Below are positions 37,992 to 50,324 of a DNA stretch of 64,000 nucleotides, one piece after another. How positions within the stretch are numbered: position 1 is the stretch's first letter; each line of letters starts with the position of its first letter. The notes under the pieces were generated by a model that worked only from the letters and a program-made list of their open reading frames with translations, had not been told where the DNA came from and searched no databases. The DNA lies in contig VYZB01000173.1 in NCBI GenBank assembly GCA_013397455.1, positions 460,410 to 524,409 on the forward strand. Reading direction: 5' to 3'. The position numbers and the translations under genes are program-made. The DNA is from Crotophaga sulcirostris (Eukaryota; Chordata; Aves; Cuculiformes; Crotophagidae).

Positions 37992-38405
37992 GCTCTCAAT
38001 TCAGGATGTCTGAAAATGCTAGAAAGCTATAAATGCTATATCTACATCTCTGTGTATTTTTTTTTACTATTCACAATAAATATTTAGTCAGCATATCCAC
38101 TTCTTAGGGTGAAACCCCCCAAATATCAAATACTATGCAAATTATGCATATATGGTATAGATAAATTCTAGATATAATTACCATTAAGCTGTGTTTTAAA
38201 CTCACTATAAACATTTGTACTCAGACTGAACTTTTAAAGGCAAGACTCAAAGCCCACTAATAGAGTACTAATGCATCTTAAATCAAGTAGAGGAAAAAAA
38301 CAGTGAATAAAGCACTTCTGTGTATAATATAATCCATGTATTTTTATATGAAAGATTCTAGATAATACTTCTCTTCCACACTTCACATAGTTAGCACAAA
38401 GATTA

Positions 38406-38622
38406 CTACTGGTAACCTGCTAATTTAAAAACAGTAGGGTAGTGTGTGCGATGGGCCATGCACTTTTGCTTATCAATAAAAATACTGTTTGTTTTCACAG
38501 CTATTTCTCTTTCTAAATCCATCCGCACGTCTTCCAGGTTCCTCAGAGACTGTTCAGATTCCAGCAGTTTTTTCCTCAGGGAGGCAATGGATTCTGTCAG
38601 TTCTTCAACTTCACCGATCAAC
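38406..38622 (-). CDS. TEKT4: TEKT4 exon 6 (C-terminal)
   Basis: Begins after a TGTTCAG acceptor with the last base of a split Arg codon and runs to TAG at 38406-38408. Encodes LIGEVEELTESIASL, the coiled coil RKKLLESEQSLRNLEDVR, and the conserved tail FIDKQKCMAHRTHYPT ending LAGYQ. Confidence 0.96.
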
Positions 38623-41600
38623 CTGAACAGAATTCAAAAAATGAGCAAAGCCAGTCTATGTTCAAAGACATATTAACTGTGTTATCCAGAAAAAAGATCA
38701 ACAGCTATAGAATCATAATACTCAACCACAAAGGACCTCGAAGAGCATCATTTCAGCTGGAAGTCAGTAAGGTTTAGGTGCTTCACTGCAATCTGCTTGC
38801 AGAGAAGACACATATTTACTTCCTGGGAAAAGAAGATCCCTGTGTACTATGCAATCTGAGTAACTATAAACAGTGTAAGCCTGGCAACTAAACACATGCT
38901 CATTGAGTAAAGGACTTACATGTGTCCTGAAATCCCATTAAAAGGCAACACACATACTGAAAATCTTCTACATGGATGGTTTGCTGAATGAGGACCTTAA
39001 GTGAGTGTGTCTGAGATGGAATAAAGCATTTGGATTAACTACAACTTCTTCCTCACCATATAAAACCCAGCATACTGCTCTTGAACGGCAGGCACCTTTG
39101 CTACAAGGATATTGTAAGCCTGCAAAAGCCAATTGCCCACTTTTCCTAAGGGTAGGAAAATGTGAAGGAGGAGAATCAATTACAAAGCTTGTAATGAGAT
39201 CAAAACTGACAAATGTGACACTCAGACCTTTAATTTGAAAGGATTTGTTGACCTCCAGTTTTAAAATGGATTATTACTGAAAATCAAATGCCACCAGCCC
39301 AACGCTTTGTTGTGCTTGTCTCAGACTCTGAATGTGTGCAGCTTATTTGCATTCTCAGCACTTGAAGCCATAATTCATTCAGCACACAGTCCACCTTGTG
39401 GTAAACTGCTAACAGCAAAAGGATTGCAATGGATCCACATGCTGTCAGGTTTTTTTGGATCATATAAATCATTAAGAAACCACAGAATTCAGAGAAGAAA
39501 GCACAGAGACAAAAGGCAGAGTTGGCTCTATAGATTTTCTGCTTGTCCATACATTAGGTTAAAATGAAATTTTCCTTACTGTGATTTCAGTCAAATGAAT
39601 TATTTCAAACTTATATCAGAATCAAACTCAGTAAAAAGAGCTAGAGGCTATGTGTTGCCAATAAAAAGTGCAAAAGCTGTCTAACCTTACTTCTGGATAG
39701 AACGGACACCTTGGAGGACTTGTTTAATCGTGGTTACCTGAGGTGTGCTTCATCTCTGCAGAGCTCTACGTTGGGCATAAAAGACCTGTCATACAGCCTT
39801 GTTTGAGCTACTTTCATTGGGGCTTCTTTGTCTTTGATAGTTTGTTTGAGAGCAGCAATGGTAGTTTCTTGATCTCCAATCTCCTTAAGAGTCTAAAAAG
39901 GATACCCACGAAAATGAATTGTTAAATAAAATATACATATTTTCTCTGTGCATGCTTACATCTCTGTTCATGGCCTTAGTGAGCCAGTTATAGTTTTGAC
40001 CTCCTATTTGGCCAGAACACAGGAGAACTAAAAGTACAGAAACAGAAATACTCTTATCAGATACTAAACTGACATAAAATAGTTTTCTGTACCTGACATG
40101 GACTAAGATATTTTTCCTAGAGTCTACTGTACTATTAATCTACTACTCTACTGTGTTCTTCTCAAAAGAGGAGATCGCACCTGTAGTCAGCATTTCAAGA
40201 ATAACACTTACTTTTTCCAAATAATGCTCTAGTTTGTGTTTCGCATCGTCCAAGTCCTCACAGCGTTTGGCAAAAGCCTCCTTAACAGCAGCACATTGTC
40301 TCTTCAGGTCCTCAGATGTATCGTGAAGAATATTGTCGATCAATGCACGAAGATTGGTGGAAGCCAGTTTCTCTTGTTCTGCCCTGTAGATGTTGTCACG
40401 ACTGAACTTGGTCCATGTCTCTGGTGTTGAGGCACTTGAAGAAGAGGGGAATGGTACACAAATAGAAACCTTGATCTTTTGTTCAAGTTGCACTTAAGGA
40501 GACATTCTAAAGTTGGTTTTCTCCCTGCAAAAGTGTTGACAACCACTATTTTATTTTTTTTTTGCTCTTGCATGAAGTCTAGACTTACTATGAAGGAAGA
40601 AGACTAATTCTTACTGAAATTAACAAACTCCTATCACTACAGGCCTTTGTAAAAAGGCCCTCCCCAGCTTTCTTGTAGGCTGCACTTCAGGTACTGGAGG
40701 TACTCTCTCAGCCTGTCCTCACAGCAGAGGTGCTCCAGCCCTCGGATCATCCCTCTGGACATGTTCCAACAGTTCCATATCCTTCTTATGTTGAGGATTC
40801 CAGAACTTGACACAATACTACAGGTGGGGTCTAACAAGGGTGGTGTAGATGAGGAGAATCCCCTCCCTCACCCTGTTGGCCAAACTTCTTTTGATGCAGC
40901 CCAGGATATGGTTGGTCTTCTGGGCTGTGTTCGCACGTTGCCGGCTCATATCGAGATTTTCACCAGTCAGCACCCCCAATATGATATTGTATGTCCAAAA
41001 TAGTAGCAATTACACCTGTATTTCAGAGCAGTGTTACAGCTTTCACTGACACAAAGGATGCATTGTATATTACCAGGGTTATTTGTGGAGTATAATGACA
41101 ATAGCTGCTTACCTCTCTTCAAACTTCAACGAGCCAGGATGGAACTGGATGTTGGTGCTCTGGTTGCTGTATCTTTCACATTTATCATCAATGCGGTATG
41201 CTTCAACTTTGTCTGACCAGTCCCTTTCACATATCTCTTTGTGATCTCGATTTATTCTGAAAAGTCATTATTATCACCCATTGTTAGAGGAAAACAAAGC
41301 TATCACAAACATTTATGAAGCTAGGCTCTGAAGCCTTTCAAAGAACAGCAACAATGTACACTCCTTTTGTTGTCCTGAAACTCCCAACCAAACACTTTCA
41401 CAACTACCTGCTAGAACGACAGGAAGCCTGTCCATTACTTTGGACCTTCAGTCCTGTTCTGTGCCTACTAAAGGCTTAAAACTCTTATACCCTGAGACAA
41501 AGCAGTTGGTGGAGTTTGGATTTTGTATAATAATCCTAAAGGATGGAGGATTTTTTTTTTCAATACTGGCTAACAAGCAGACAGTATAATTCCACTTTAG

Positions 41601-44600
41601 AGGATACAGGTTCAATGATATCCGGAGTTAAAACTGCTGTTTTGTTGTCAATTAAACGAGCCACACGTCACCGAATTAACTCAATTACCTCAGATTACGA
41701 ATGACTGTGGTTCGTTATCAACTATTAACACCAGGTGTCACTCTCACCTAAGGAATTAAAGAAACTGTGGCACACGGCACCAAATTAATTAGAATGACTT
41801 CAGATTACGAAAGACTGTGGTTTGTTATCAACTGTTAATACTAGATGTCAGTCTCACTTAAGGAATTTAAAAGACTGTGGCAGCCGACAATAGTATTAAA
41901 ACCTTCTTAAAACAATTATAAAAAACGAAGCCTAAACTCAATTGATTACTCTCACACCTTAATTGATGAGACAGAACTACTTTAAATTATTTTGCATTTA
42001 TAGATATTCTTTCTATAAACAATATTTCATTTTTAACTTGTAGAATAGCACAAATTCCACCAGATTAAAAAAAAATATATATCAAGACTTCCAGCAGCTA
42101 CATCCTTCATATTGTTTCACCTTTAGGATTAAGGTAACATCTTTCCAAGGGGCTTGTTTTAAATGAAAAAGAAATATTCCTTTTGTAAATGCAATGAAGA
42201 TCCATACTGATACAGAAGGTAGAGCAAAGTTTCATATTTTAAGTTTATACTGATATCTGGCAGAAAAAAAATCATCTTGAAAAGGTCCTTTGATCAGAGG
42301 AATTATTTTAAAAGATTCTATATTTCTATATTCTACAAATATATCATAAGGTACAACAAGGTAGAGTAATATCCAGATAATATTTTTATTGCACTTAAGT
42401 TTAATGTTGGAAATTGGGAGGATGGAACACACACACTGGAAATAAGGGCTGAAAATCTAAATTGTGTCTTTAGGGCATGGGTTTTCTGTTACCTTACCCT
42501 ACTCGAAAATCCTGAAGTTTTATCAGTGAGTGCCTCTTTCCATGTTTAAATGGAATTCATGTGGCTCAAGAGCCTTGCATGGGAATGAACTGGCATGAGT
42601 ACAAACTTTATTCACTGGGCATTGTGCCCCTGTATGCCTGGAATTATTTGGCTACATGAGTTAGCTACTAAAGTATCATGAAAAACGTCTTACCGCATCT
42701 GGTTGCTAGCTTGCATCAAAGTTCTTTTCAAAAGCTCCTGGATATTTCTGATGAGTTCAAGTTCCTAGATAAAAACATTGAGAGTTCTGTGATAGCCGGT
42801 GCAATATGCACTGCCATCCTGCAGAGCATTTTGATTTCAGTGGTTGTGGATAAATACTTAAATCTTCCACTCATTAATCACTCTTACCCTATTACTACAA
42901 GACAAGATCTTCTGAGGAATAGGCATATACCAAGGTCATTGAGCTGTATGTCTAAGGCATCAGCAATACTTGGAACACTTCTAAAGCCTGGGGATTCATT
43001 ATTTTTACAACGCATGTGTATTCTATGAAAAAATCTATGTTCTAGCAGATTAAGTAAAATATCTGAATTACTTGCACAGCCTTGAAGTAGGAAAAATCAG
43101 GCAACAGCACCACGCTCAGCAGGAGAGCAGAACCACTGCCTTGCACAAACCTAAGGTCTTGTTTTAAAACTGGGCATCACTTGGTCTGCTCCACAAGCAA
43201 AAACTCAGATGTCAGAGGCCGCTGCCTTGAACAGGGATGTGATACAGCAGATCAGCTTCTCTGGCAAGGCACTGGCTTCCAGAACCTGCTGATTCCTTGC
43301 AGATACCTTCAGCGCCTGTAGCTTGTTCTGTAGTAAGTGTTTTATCTGTATGCAAGGCAGAGGTTTCCCATCAGATTCCTGCACATCTCCAAACTCAGTT
43401 TGTCTAAAGCATGGTGATAGGGTGCTATTTAATGTCAAAATCTTCTGTTGGCCTGACTCCTTTGAATGCTTTGTAGTAACTAAAAATAGAAGTTACTAAT
43501 CTGATTTAAATAGCTGTTCCCTGCTTCAGCAGGTATAGTGGAGCTGTCATAATGCAAAACCAATGACACTTACAGTTGTAATTTTTTATTAGATTTATTT
43601 ATTCCAGAGCTCATTTTGCATTTGGTGATGGACAGCATCAAGGACTGCAGAATTATCTCAAATATGCAATGCTGTTTGAGGGGTTAGTGTCCTCCAAGAT
43701 GCAAGACAGCAACTGCTCCAAGTCGTGAAGCTTTGCCTCATCTTGATAATTAATGGATCCAATGCACAAATTTTCAGCTCAAGCTGCTTTTAGCAGGAAT
43801 GTTCATTTCAATGCAAACGTGATCAAACTGAAAAAAATCCATACTTTCTAATAATCTCTGGTTGAACAAAAAGTACCTGGTGCTCATTTTTGACTGCACT
43901 AATGCTGCTTTAGGGATTAACCAACAATGCTCTATGAAGTGACTTTCCTGACCTGGTGATTACATATTATTACAGAACAGCCAGTCCAGCAAGTATTTTC
44001 TTTTTTTTTTTTTAATTTAAAGGAATTTAATATTTGAGGCTCGGGTATTAAAAAGAGCTTTTGTATAGAAAAAACTCCTAATTAAAGTTGCTGTTTTACA
44101 TCAATGACAGTCACCAATGACAGCTACAGGAGCATATACTTACTAACAAATTTTATTCCCAGAACAGTGCTGGTACTCATTGGTCCTTGTGCTGTTTTTG
44201 ACAAATAAATGAGTGTGTGTATCCCTGCAGTGTCAGTTTCTCCATCGTAAGAAACCAACAGGGACAGTGAGAAAGGACAATCGTGATTGGAAAGAAAACA
44301 TTATTTTTCAAGGCTCTAAAAGAACACAAAATAAATAGATCGCTGAAGGTATTATTTCACAAACTGTGAGAACACTAAAACTCCCTTTCTGCAGGGAGGA
44401 AGTATTGCAATGGCTGAGTTGTCAAAAGAAAAATTGTCAAAAGAAAAAGGGTTAGAAAGACCCAGCACTCAAAATTACATTTATAGTAATTGATAATATT
44501 TTGTGTTGGATAGTCAGTCTCCATGTAAATAAAGAGACAATTAATTTCCTGTGAGTAATGTGCACCATTTTAACTGAGAAAAGCCTTCCTTTAGCAGTTA

Positions 44601-47600
44601 AGGACTCTCACATGGAAAAAGTGAAATAGTGCAAAACCAAAGAATTCCCTTGTTGAATGACCTAAACTAAAAATCAAAAATTGATTCCCTGTTAGGAGAT
44701 ACACATTCAAACATGACATTTAAAACTGAAGATACAGTTCTCAAAATTAAGGGCAATCTAAGACGAGTTAGAGTGAATGAGAAGGCATAAATGACAATGA
44801 ATTTTCCACATTTAACTACAAAATTATTTCTCTTAACTTTTAAGCCAGTTAAAAGTCAGACTGTACAGCTGCGAGGAGCATCTAGGTTGAAGATGAAGAT
44901 CCTTTGAGCTAGGTCCCTTGGTCCCATGTCAGACATGTCAGCATATTCCCACTTGCTGCCCACCCTTTGCTGTCGCTGGCTGGTGGGACCGTTGTGGGTG
45001 AAGGTCCACACTGTGTGAAGGCCTGCCAGGCAGCACCACCTGCAGAGCACCAGAAGTTGGGAATCTCATACATCATGGAGAGGATTTACAAAATTACATG
45101 TCTGCTCCTTGTCATTTTGTTTTTAAAGCAAATTCCATCAACAAAACACGGCAGATAGCTGCTGCCAGAAGCACAGCTCTCCCAGCCTTTGTGATTGCAC
45201 CCATACAAACATGGGTGACTCCACATGAAGATCCGTGGGGCAGGTCTGGGTTTTATTGAGTGGTAGAATGGGTGACCTTTAATGTCTGTGCACAAAAATT
45301 GTGCTGGCTATTTATTTGAAGGCCTGATCTGCATTAAGAGAGGAAAAGCACGTGAAGAGTTTTAGTAGCTAGCAGCATCTCTGGGTGAGAGGAGAACATT
45401 AACTGAGATTTGCGTTTCTTCAGTTCATGATAGGGTTTGGTGGATGAAATGTCTTTTTTCCCTCCTTATTTTTCCCATATATGTCTTCATGGTCTGTCTA
45501 TTAAAATGAAATATTGTCAAATCTGAAGTGATCTTGGCTTCTTTTCAGCTGTCTTCTCCACAGTTAATACTAATAATAAACCTCTGTTACTATAAAAGGC
45601 CGTTAACAGGGAAAGAACATTTTATAGTTTAGCGTGCCATTTATTTTATTACAGTATTTAATGTTTATGATGCAAAAGTTGGATTTTTTCTCAAATCTAG
45701 TTATAAAAACATCCCAGTTCATGACTTTGTAAATGTCTAATTAATGGTGCAAAGAAAATGTTTAAAAACAGATGTTTGTGCCTCCCATGAATTTACAAAT
45801 TCCGTTTTTTTGCTGCCTGTCTTTTTCCATCAATGACTTGCAGGTGTCAGCAATGTCTAAAGACAGCAGCCAGGGCCAGAACAATGCAGTGAGAGAGGAA
45901 CTGATGGAATCCCATGAGAGAGGCTGTGCAGTCGCCCTTGATTACAAATCCAGCTGCATCCATACATCATGAACAACATGACACCAGATGTCCTACGCAT
46001 CAGCACAGCAAATAAAAGCAAGCTAGCTTACAGATCTCACTAGATTTAGACTCCCCAACAGCGTGTAACAGGAAGACTGTTATTCATTTCAACTGGGAGT
46101 GAAAGCAGGTAACAGTCTTCAAAATCTCAAATCTGTGACTGGCTTTTTTCCTGTTGGTCTCTGAGAGTAATTTCAAAATCCATGATCTGCAGATGTTGAA
46201 AATAAGCACTGCACTCTTAACTGAGTTGTCTATGTACAGGATTGTCCTATTGCGCACTGGTTCACTTGGCAAAGCTGCAGATGTCAGGGTTTGGAAATGG
46301 TATGCTGTTGTTTTCTTTGCCCCATTATTGCAGGAATACATACATATGTATCCTTTCTCCACTTTTTAAAACCTAAATTTTACACAGTTGACAGGATCTT
46401 GGCTAATGCCTTTGTCTTTAGCATCAGGGAATAGCTGGGGCTGACCATTGCTGAAGCAAACACACACCAAATCAACATTCTGCATCTAGTGAAAAAAAAT
46501 GGCATAAATGTAAGTACATCCACTTATTCCATAGTTAGACTTGGTACTCCGTTAATGAGTCTGGACACTGAACATGTGGAAATAACCTTGAAATGCAGCA
46601 CATATGCAGCTGAAACGTCATTTACTGACAGTATATTACCATGTGGCAAGTCCTTTGCTAGGTCTTACATTTTCAATATTAAATGTGTACACATAAATAT
46701 ACTAAACTGTCATTAAACTGTTGCAAAGGGGATTCAGAGAAGATGTCATATGCATTATGAAAGTCAAAAGTCTCATACAAAACAGATGCATGTACTGCTG
46801 CCTATGAATTCAGCTATTTCCAATGCAGAAGCACAAAGAAATAAAATTATTCTACATGAGAGATTTTATCTTCTTTTTTGTCATCAAAGATCCTTCTTTA
46901 TCAGAAAAACAACTGTGTCATCCTGCTTCCTTTTCTTAACCAGAACTGCATTAAGATGAATGTGCTGTTCAGTGGAGTCAATGAATGGCTCCATAACAGC
47001 ATAACACTATGCATGTGAGGAGCTTTCAGGTAAATACCAGCATCCCTCATTCCAGCAGTGGCTATTTAGGTGTGACATGTATCACAATAGGTGATCTAAA
47101 TATGACTGAACGCTGCAAAGCAGATAGGACAGATGAGCTGGAACCAAAACTCCCTGAAAGAAATAAACAGTGTACCAAAAAATAGGAAAACCCCAAAGGT
47201 CATCTGGATGCATAAAACTTTCATCAGGGACACTTTCGTTTTCTTTGAGAATCATCCGAAGTGATTCCTACTGAACAGATAATAAAAGTGCAATTACATG
47301 CAGAGATTCAAAACTGCTTGTCTATGTTTTTTTGATATTGTCTCTTTAAATGCCAAGGGACTGCTGAAAGGCGGTTACCTCGGCAGGATGCTCTGGGAAC
47401 TGAGAACTGTTCTTCATTGCTGCAGAAAACTGAAAGCAGGAACAAAACCTATCTATGTCCTATGAAAAGCTTTTCCATGACTATGTGAAAGGTAGTCCCT
47501 TGTTCAAACACGGTCTTCTCCCAGTTGCAAATTCCCCCATGCTCCTGTCCATGAGAGCTGGTGGGAACATGGCAAAGATACCTGAGAACAACACCAAACA

Positions 47601-50264
47601 TAAGCCTGGGCTGCTAGTAGGAGAGGAAGAATTTCAAAGGAAGGAAAATGCTCCAGAATATCAATTAACTGTGTAATTAAAACTACAAGGCAAAGAATGT
47701 CTGGTTCCTAACACAGCAGACCTTTGAAAACTATTTCTTCTTTTTGTCAGTTTTTGCTTTGGAAGAGAATAAATGACTCCTGATCTCCCCTGCATTCCCA
47801 TTTCTTATGAGAGTTAAGATCAGAACATGACTGGACAAGTAAGCAGCATTCAGAAAAAGTATGTCAGTACTTCAGTAATAAAACTTGCAGAACTCCTCCA
47901 AATAAGCAAATGTTTTAACACAGAGCTAGCAGGGAACTGGGCCATTGACTCGGAAATCTGCATGGTGAACAGCCAGAATTCATGGAAGAGCAGCTCTAAG
48001 TGTCAAGAACTATTAGTCAGTTTTAGAGAGTAAGAAATACAAGGTACCACCTGATTTCTTGCAGTGAAAGAGGTATAGAGTGTAGTTGCAGCTTAAAGAG
48101 CTGGCAAAGCCACAGAGGGCACATTTTAACTTGCATTTGCAAACATCCCTGCCATAAAATCCATTCCACTGTGAAAATGGGAAGGATTTCTTCTGATATT
48201 ATGTACTTCTCTTCCTTCTGCACTGCAAAGGTCATTGGCATGGCAACAAAATCTTCATTTCCCCAGAGTCCATCTGCTGCTGGTACACACGCCTCGTCTG
48301 AACTCACATCATTCCTGTTTGATGACATCCCACTTGGCTGCTGACATTCTGTCGTCACAAGCAGACAATCACAATTTCAGGTGAAAAATTAGCAGCAGCA
48401 GATGGACTTCTGAGCAATGGACCAACTATTCTCTGAGACCAGGAGGAAAGAAATACAGGGAAGAAATCCTGCCAGAAAACGATTGGTGTGAATCTTACAT
48501 TTCACAGACTTTTCTAAAACATCAGTGGCTGATGAAAATAATTTCTGTAATCTGAATTTTGTAACAATTCACACACTGAAATATCCTATACACTAACTTG
48601 CATGTTTATATTTTTGACTGGAATAACTTCTTAAATATTGGTTACAATTCAGGAATTGCACACAATTCCTAATAAAAATATTGCTAAATACTATCATGCC
48701 ATCAGCCATGTAATTAATTCTCTTCAATATTTTTCTAACAACAAATATTAATCATCTGTTTTAATCAGTACCTCATCATGAATCAAGTTGCACAGTATAT
48801 TGGAGGCTGCAGGCAAATAGTCATTGATTTATTTGTGGGACACTGGAATATGTATCACTCCAGAATGAAAAATTACCCAGAATCTGTTCTCTGCAACATC
48901 TGCAGCCATAATAATTACATCAGCCTTGAAGCCAATCTCCACACAGTGTTGTATCTCAGAGACAGATAAGAAAGTGTCAGTTGGAGTGGAGAGTCCTCTA
49001 CGGGAGGAAAAGGATCAAGCAGATTTCAGGAGTCTCAGGTTTGTTGAAGTCACACTGTCACACCACCTCTCTGTGCCTGCCCTGGTTTGCCTGGGGCTAC
49101 CAGCTCATTACTCCATTGTACAGCTTGAAGAGAGCCATGCTGCTATCCTGAAGGATGTTAAAACTGAAGTTTTGTGTTGAGACACTTTAGTTCAGTGTGG
49201 GATCACCACTTCATCATGAACCTTGGCAAGACTAGAGTGTTGGACTCAGTAGTCAAAGGTAATGGCAGAGACTGCTGGATCTGGACAGCTTGGGCACGGA
49301 AACAGGCAAGCAACATTTCACCTATCCTGAATAGTCTGCTCATGAGGTACTACTGCATTTTTAAAACCTGCAGAGTTGAGGGGACTTCAGTCCAGCTGGA
49401 GGGTGGAAGAAGTTTAGTGCCAGAATAGGATACCCATCTTGGTTCAAGACACCTGTGTTTTGATTTCGTTTGGATCTGGTCTGAGGTAGAAATCTGGTCT
49501 CCTCTAGTTGTATTCACATGATTTTAAACAGTTTTTAAACAGGGGATTTTATGCAGTCCTTCTTAAATCTGGTAGTGAGAGACATATTCCAGGCTGCCAG
49601 AAAGGGGCAGTAAGAGGCCTGGTGCCAGAAGATTCCTTCATGAGCGGCAGTCATCACCTACTGACAAAGCTGTTCACCACTTTAGAGACCAGGGGAGCAC
49701 TAAGGGAGGGCTGCCAACACCGCTTAACGTCCTGCTCACCTTCAGCAACTCTCTTTCCACCTCATCACTGACCAAATCCGGGTGTTGCCTCCTCTCCCGA
49801 CACCTCAGGTTATCGGTGGCGATGGCACAGGCCAACTCGATGGCATCGAGCGCCCTTTCCAGCCGCCGTTTCTGGGCTGCCAGCAGGCCGGTCTCGGCAT
49901 CGAGCTCCTCAATCTCCTTCTGGAGCTTGACCTTCCATATGTGCGTGTCCTGCAGGCGCTCGCCCAGGGCTGCCGTGGTGCGCTGCTGGGTGTGCTGGGC
50001 AGCAGCAGTGGTGTGCTCTGCCAGCTCCTTGGCCTCGAACCGGTTGCACTCGGAATGCTCGCAGCCCGCTAAGGCCTTGCTGTACAGAGCGGAGTTGTTC
50101 TGGTACCACTCGTGGGACTGGTACTTGGCGGTGCAGAAGCCGACAGCGCCCAGACCTCCGCAGGTGTTGGGCCCCGCGCTCACAGTCATCTTCATGGGGG
50201 CAGCGGTGCTGGGCAGCGCCTGCGGCGCCGCCTCCTGGGTCAGCAGGGTCCCGGCCTCCGCCAT
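38406..50264 (-). CDS. TEKT4: Tektin-4, complete six-exon gene
   Basis: Coiled-coil filament protein of the tektin bundle inside the A-tubule of ciliary and flagellar doublet microtubules; mouse Tekt4 loss impairs sperm motility. Exons (minus strand): 50264-49740, 42764-42694, 41256-41113, 40434-40212, 39892-39738, 38622-38406. These sum to 1335 bases, i.e. 444 residues plus TAG; human TEKT4 is about 435. Junction phases after exons 1-5 are 0, 2, 2, 0, 2 and all are consistent. Recognisable blocks include LRCRERRQHPDLV and ELLK (exon 1), LIRNIQELLKRTLMQ (exon 2), CERDWSDKVEAY (exon 3), STPETWTKF and DTSEDLK (exon 4), a tektin nonapeptide variant MPNVELCRD at 360-368 (exon 5), and QSLRNLEDVRMDLE, KCMAHRTHYPT and the end LAGYQ (exon 6). 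These match TEKT4 better than other tektins as I recall them. Oddity: the usual first Arg of the nonapeptide is Met. The gene has no frameshift or internal stop and looks functional. Confidence 0.96.
38706..38757 (-). mobile_element. Possible degraded CR1 tail in TEKT4 intron 5
   Basis: ATAGAATCATAATACTCAAC followed by AAAGGACCTCGAAGAGCATC resembles a diverged CR1 end in minus orientation. Confidence 0.35.
39738..39892 (-). CDS. TEKT4: TEKT4 exon 5 with the tektin signature
   Basis: A 155-base exon between a CTTTTTAG acceptor and a GTAACC donor (phase 2). Encodes TLKEIGDQETTIAALKQ, then KDKEAPMKVAQTRLYDRSF and the nonapeptide MPNVELCRD. In tektins this motif is normally RPNVELCRD; the first residue here is Met (ATG at about 39775). 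Confidence 0.95.
40212..40434 (-). CDS. TEKT4: TEKT4 exon 4
   Basis: A 223-base exon beginning after a CTTCTTCAAG acceptor, ending Leu-Glu-Lys before GTAAGT (phase 0). Encodes ASTPETWTKFSRDNIYRAEQ, then a heptad-like helix with DTSEDLKRQC and KRCEDLDDAKHKLEH. Confidence 0.96.
40653..40995 (-). mobile_element. CR1 LINE fragment in TEKT4 intron 3
   Basis: Minus-strand CR1 piece carrying the end of the reverse transcriptase ORF and following sequence. Its broken translation includes ILLIYTTLVRPHL and RGLEHLCCEDRLRE, typical of CR1 ORF2. Compared with the usual CR1 text, about 50 bases that encode the [13 protein letters not shown] region are missing near 40700. It lies antisense-free, in the same orientation as TEKT4, between exons 3 and 4. 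Confidence 0.85.
41113..41256 (-). CDS. TEKT4: TEKT4 exon 3
   Basis: A 144-base exon from a TTTTCAG acceptor to a GTAAGC donor. It completes the split Arg, then encodes INRDHKEICERDWSDKVEAY and a Cys-containing linker ending in FEES across the next junction. The DWSDK core is typical of tektins. Confidence 0.94.
41660..41879. repeat. 110-bp tandem duplication in TEKT4 intron 2
   Basis: Two adjacent copies with a period of exactly 110 bases: CAGATTACGA recurs at 41691 and 41801, and ACTGTGG ends both units. The copies (41660-41769 and 41770-41879) differ at scattered positions, so the event is not very recent. A partial third unit (GCAGCCGACAATAG) may follow. No similarity to CR1 was seen. 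Confidence 0.85.
42694..42764 (-). CDS. TEKT4: TEKT4 exon 2
   Basis: A 71-base exon between a TCTAG acceptor and a GTAAGA donor. It encodes ELELIRNIQELLKRTLMQ and following residues up to the first two bases of an Arg codon. It matches the conserved tektin-4 helix that follows ELLK. It is too short to show as an ORF of its own on the minus strand. Confidence 0.93.
42765..49739 (-). other. TEKT4 intron 1
   Basis: A 7-kb phase-0 intron. It holds AT-rich unique sequence, a T-run at about 44000-44012 and a short tandem of TTGTCAAAAGAAAA at 44419-44447. I found no CR1 tail, no nested exon with good borders and no long ORF worth calling. Confidence 0.75.
49740..50264 (-). CDS. TEKT4: TEKT4 exon 1 (coding part)
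   Basis: Encodes residues 1-175 and ends after Lys175 at a GTGAGC donor (phase 0). An ATG 17 codons upstream is also in frame (50315). The one at 50264 is preferred because MAEAG begins a tektin-4-like N-terminus, and the upstream codons are Arg/Pro-rich translation of the GC-rich promoter that overlaps an X-box. Confidence 0.95.
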
Positions 50265-50302
50265 GGCGCCCGCCCCCCGCCTAGGCCGCGCCGCGTCCCT
50301 TC

Positions 50303-50316
50303 GTCGCCACGGCAAC
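50303..50316 (-). promoter_or_regulatory. RFX X-box, proximal
   Basis: The plus strand reads GTCGCC-AC-GGCAAC, the imperfect inverted repeat bound by RFX factors (GTNRCC, short spacer, RGYAAC). It lies about 40-50 bases upstream of the TEKT4 ATG, so it overlaps the likely start site or 5' UTR. RFX2/RFX3 together with FOXJ1 drive motile-cilium genes, which fits tektin-4. Confidence 0.65.
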
Positions 50317-50324
50317 GGCGGCAG

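Larger units (their letters stand above)
35324..38405. other. Intergenic DNA downstream of TEKT4
   Basis: AT-rich. Contains a small tandem array at 37070-37107 and the probable TEKT4 3' UTR next to 38406. No other gene was recognised. Confidence 0.55.
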
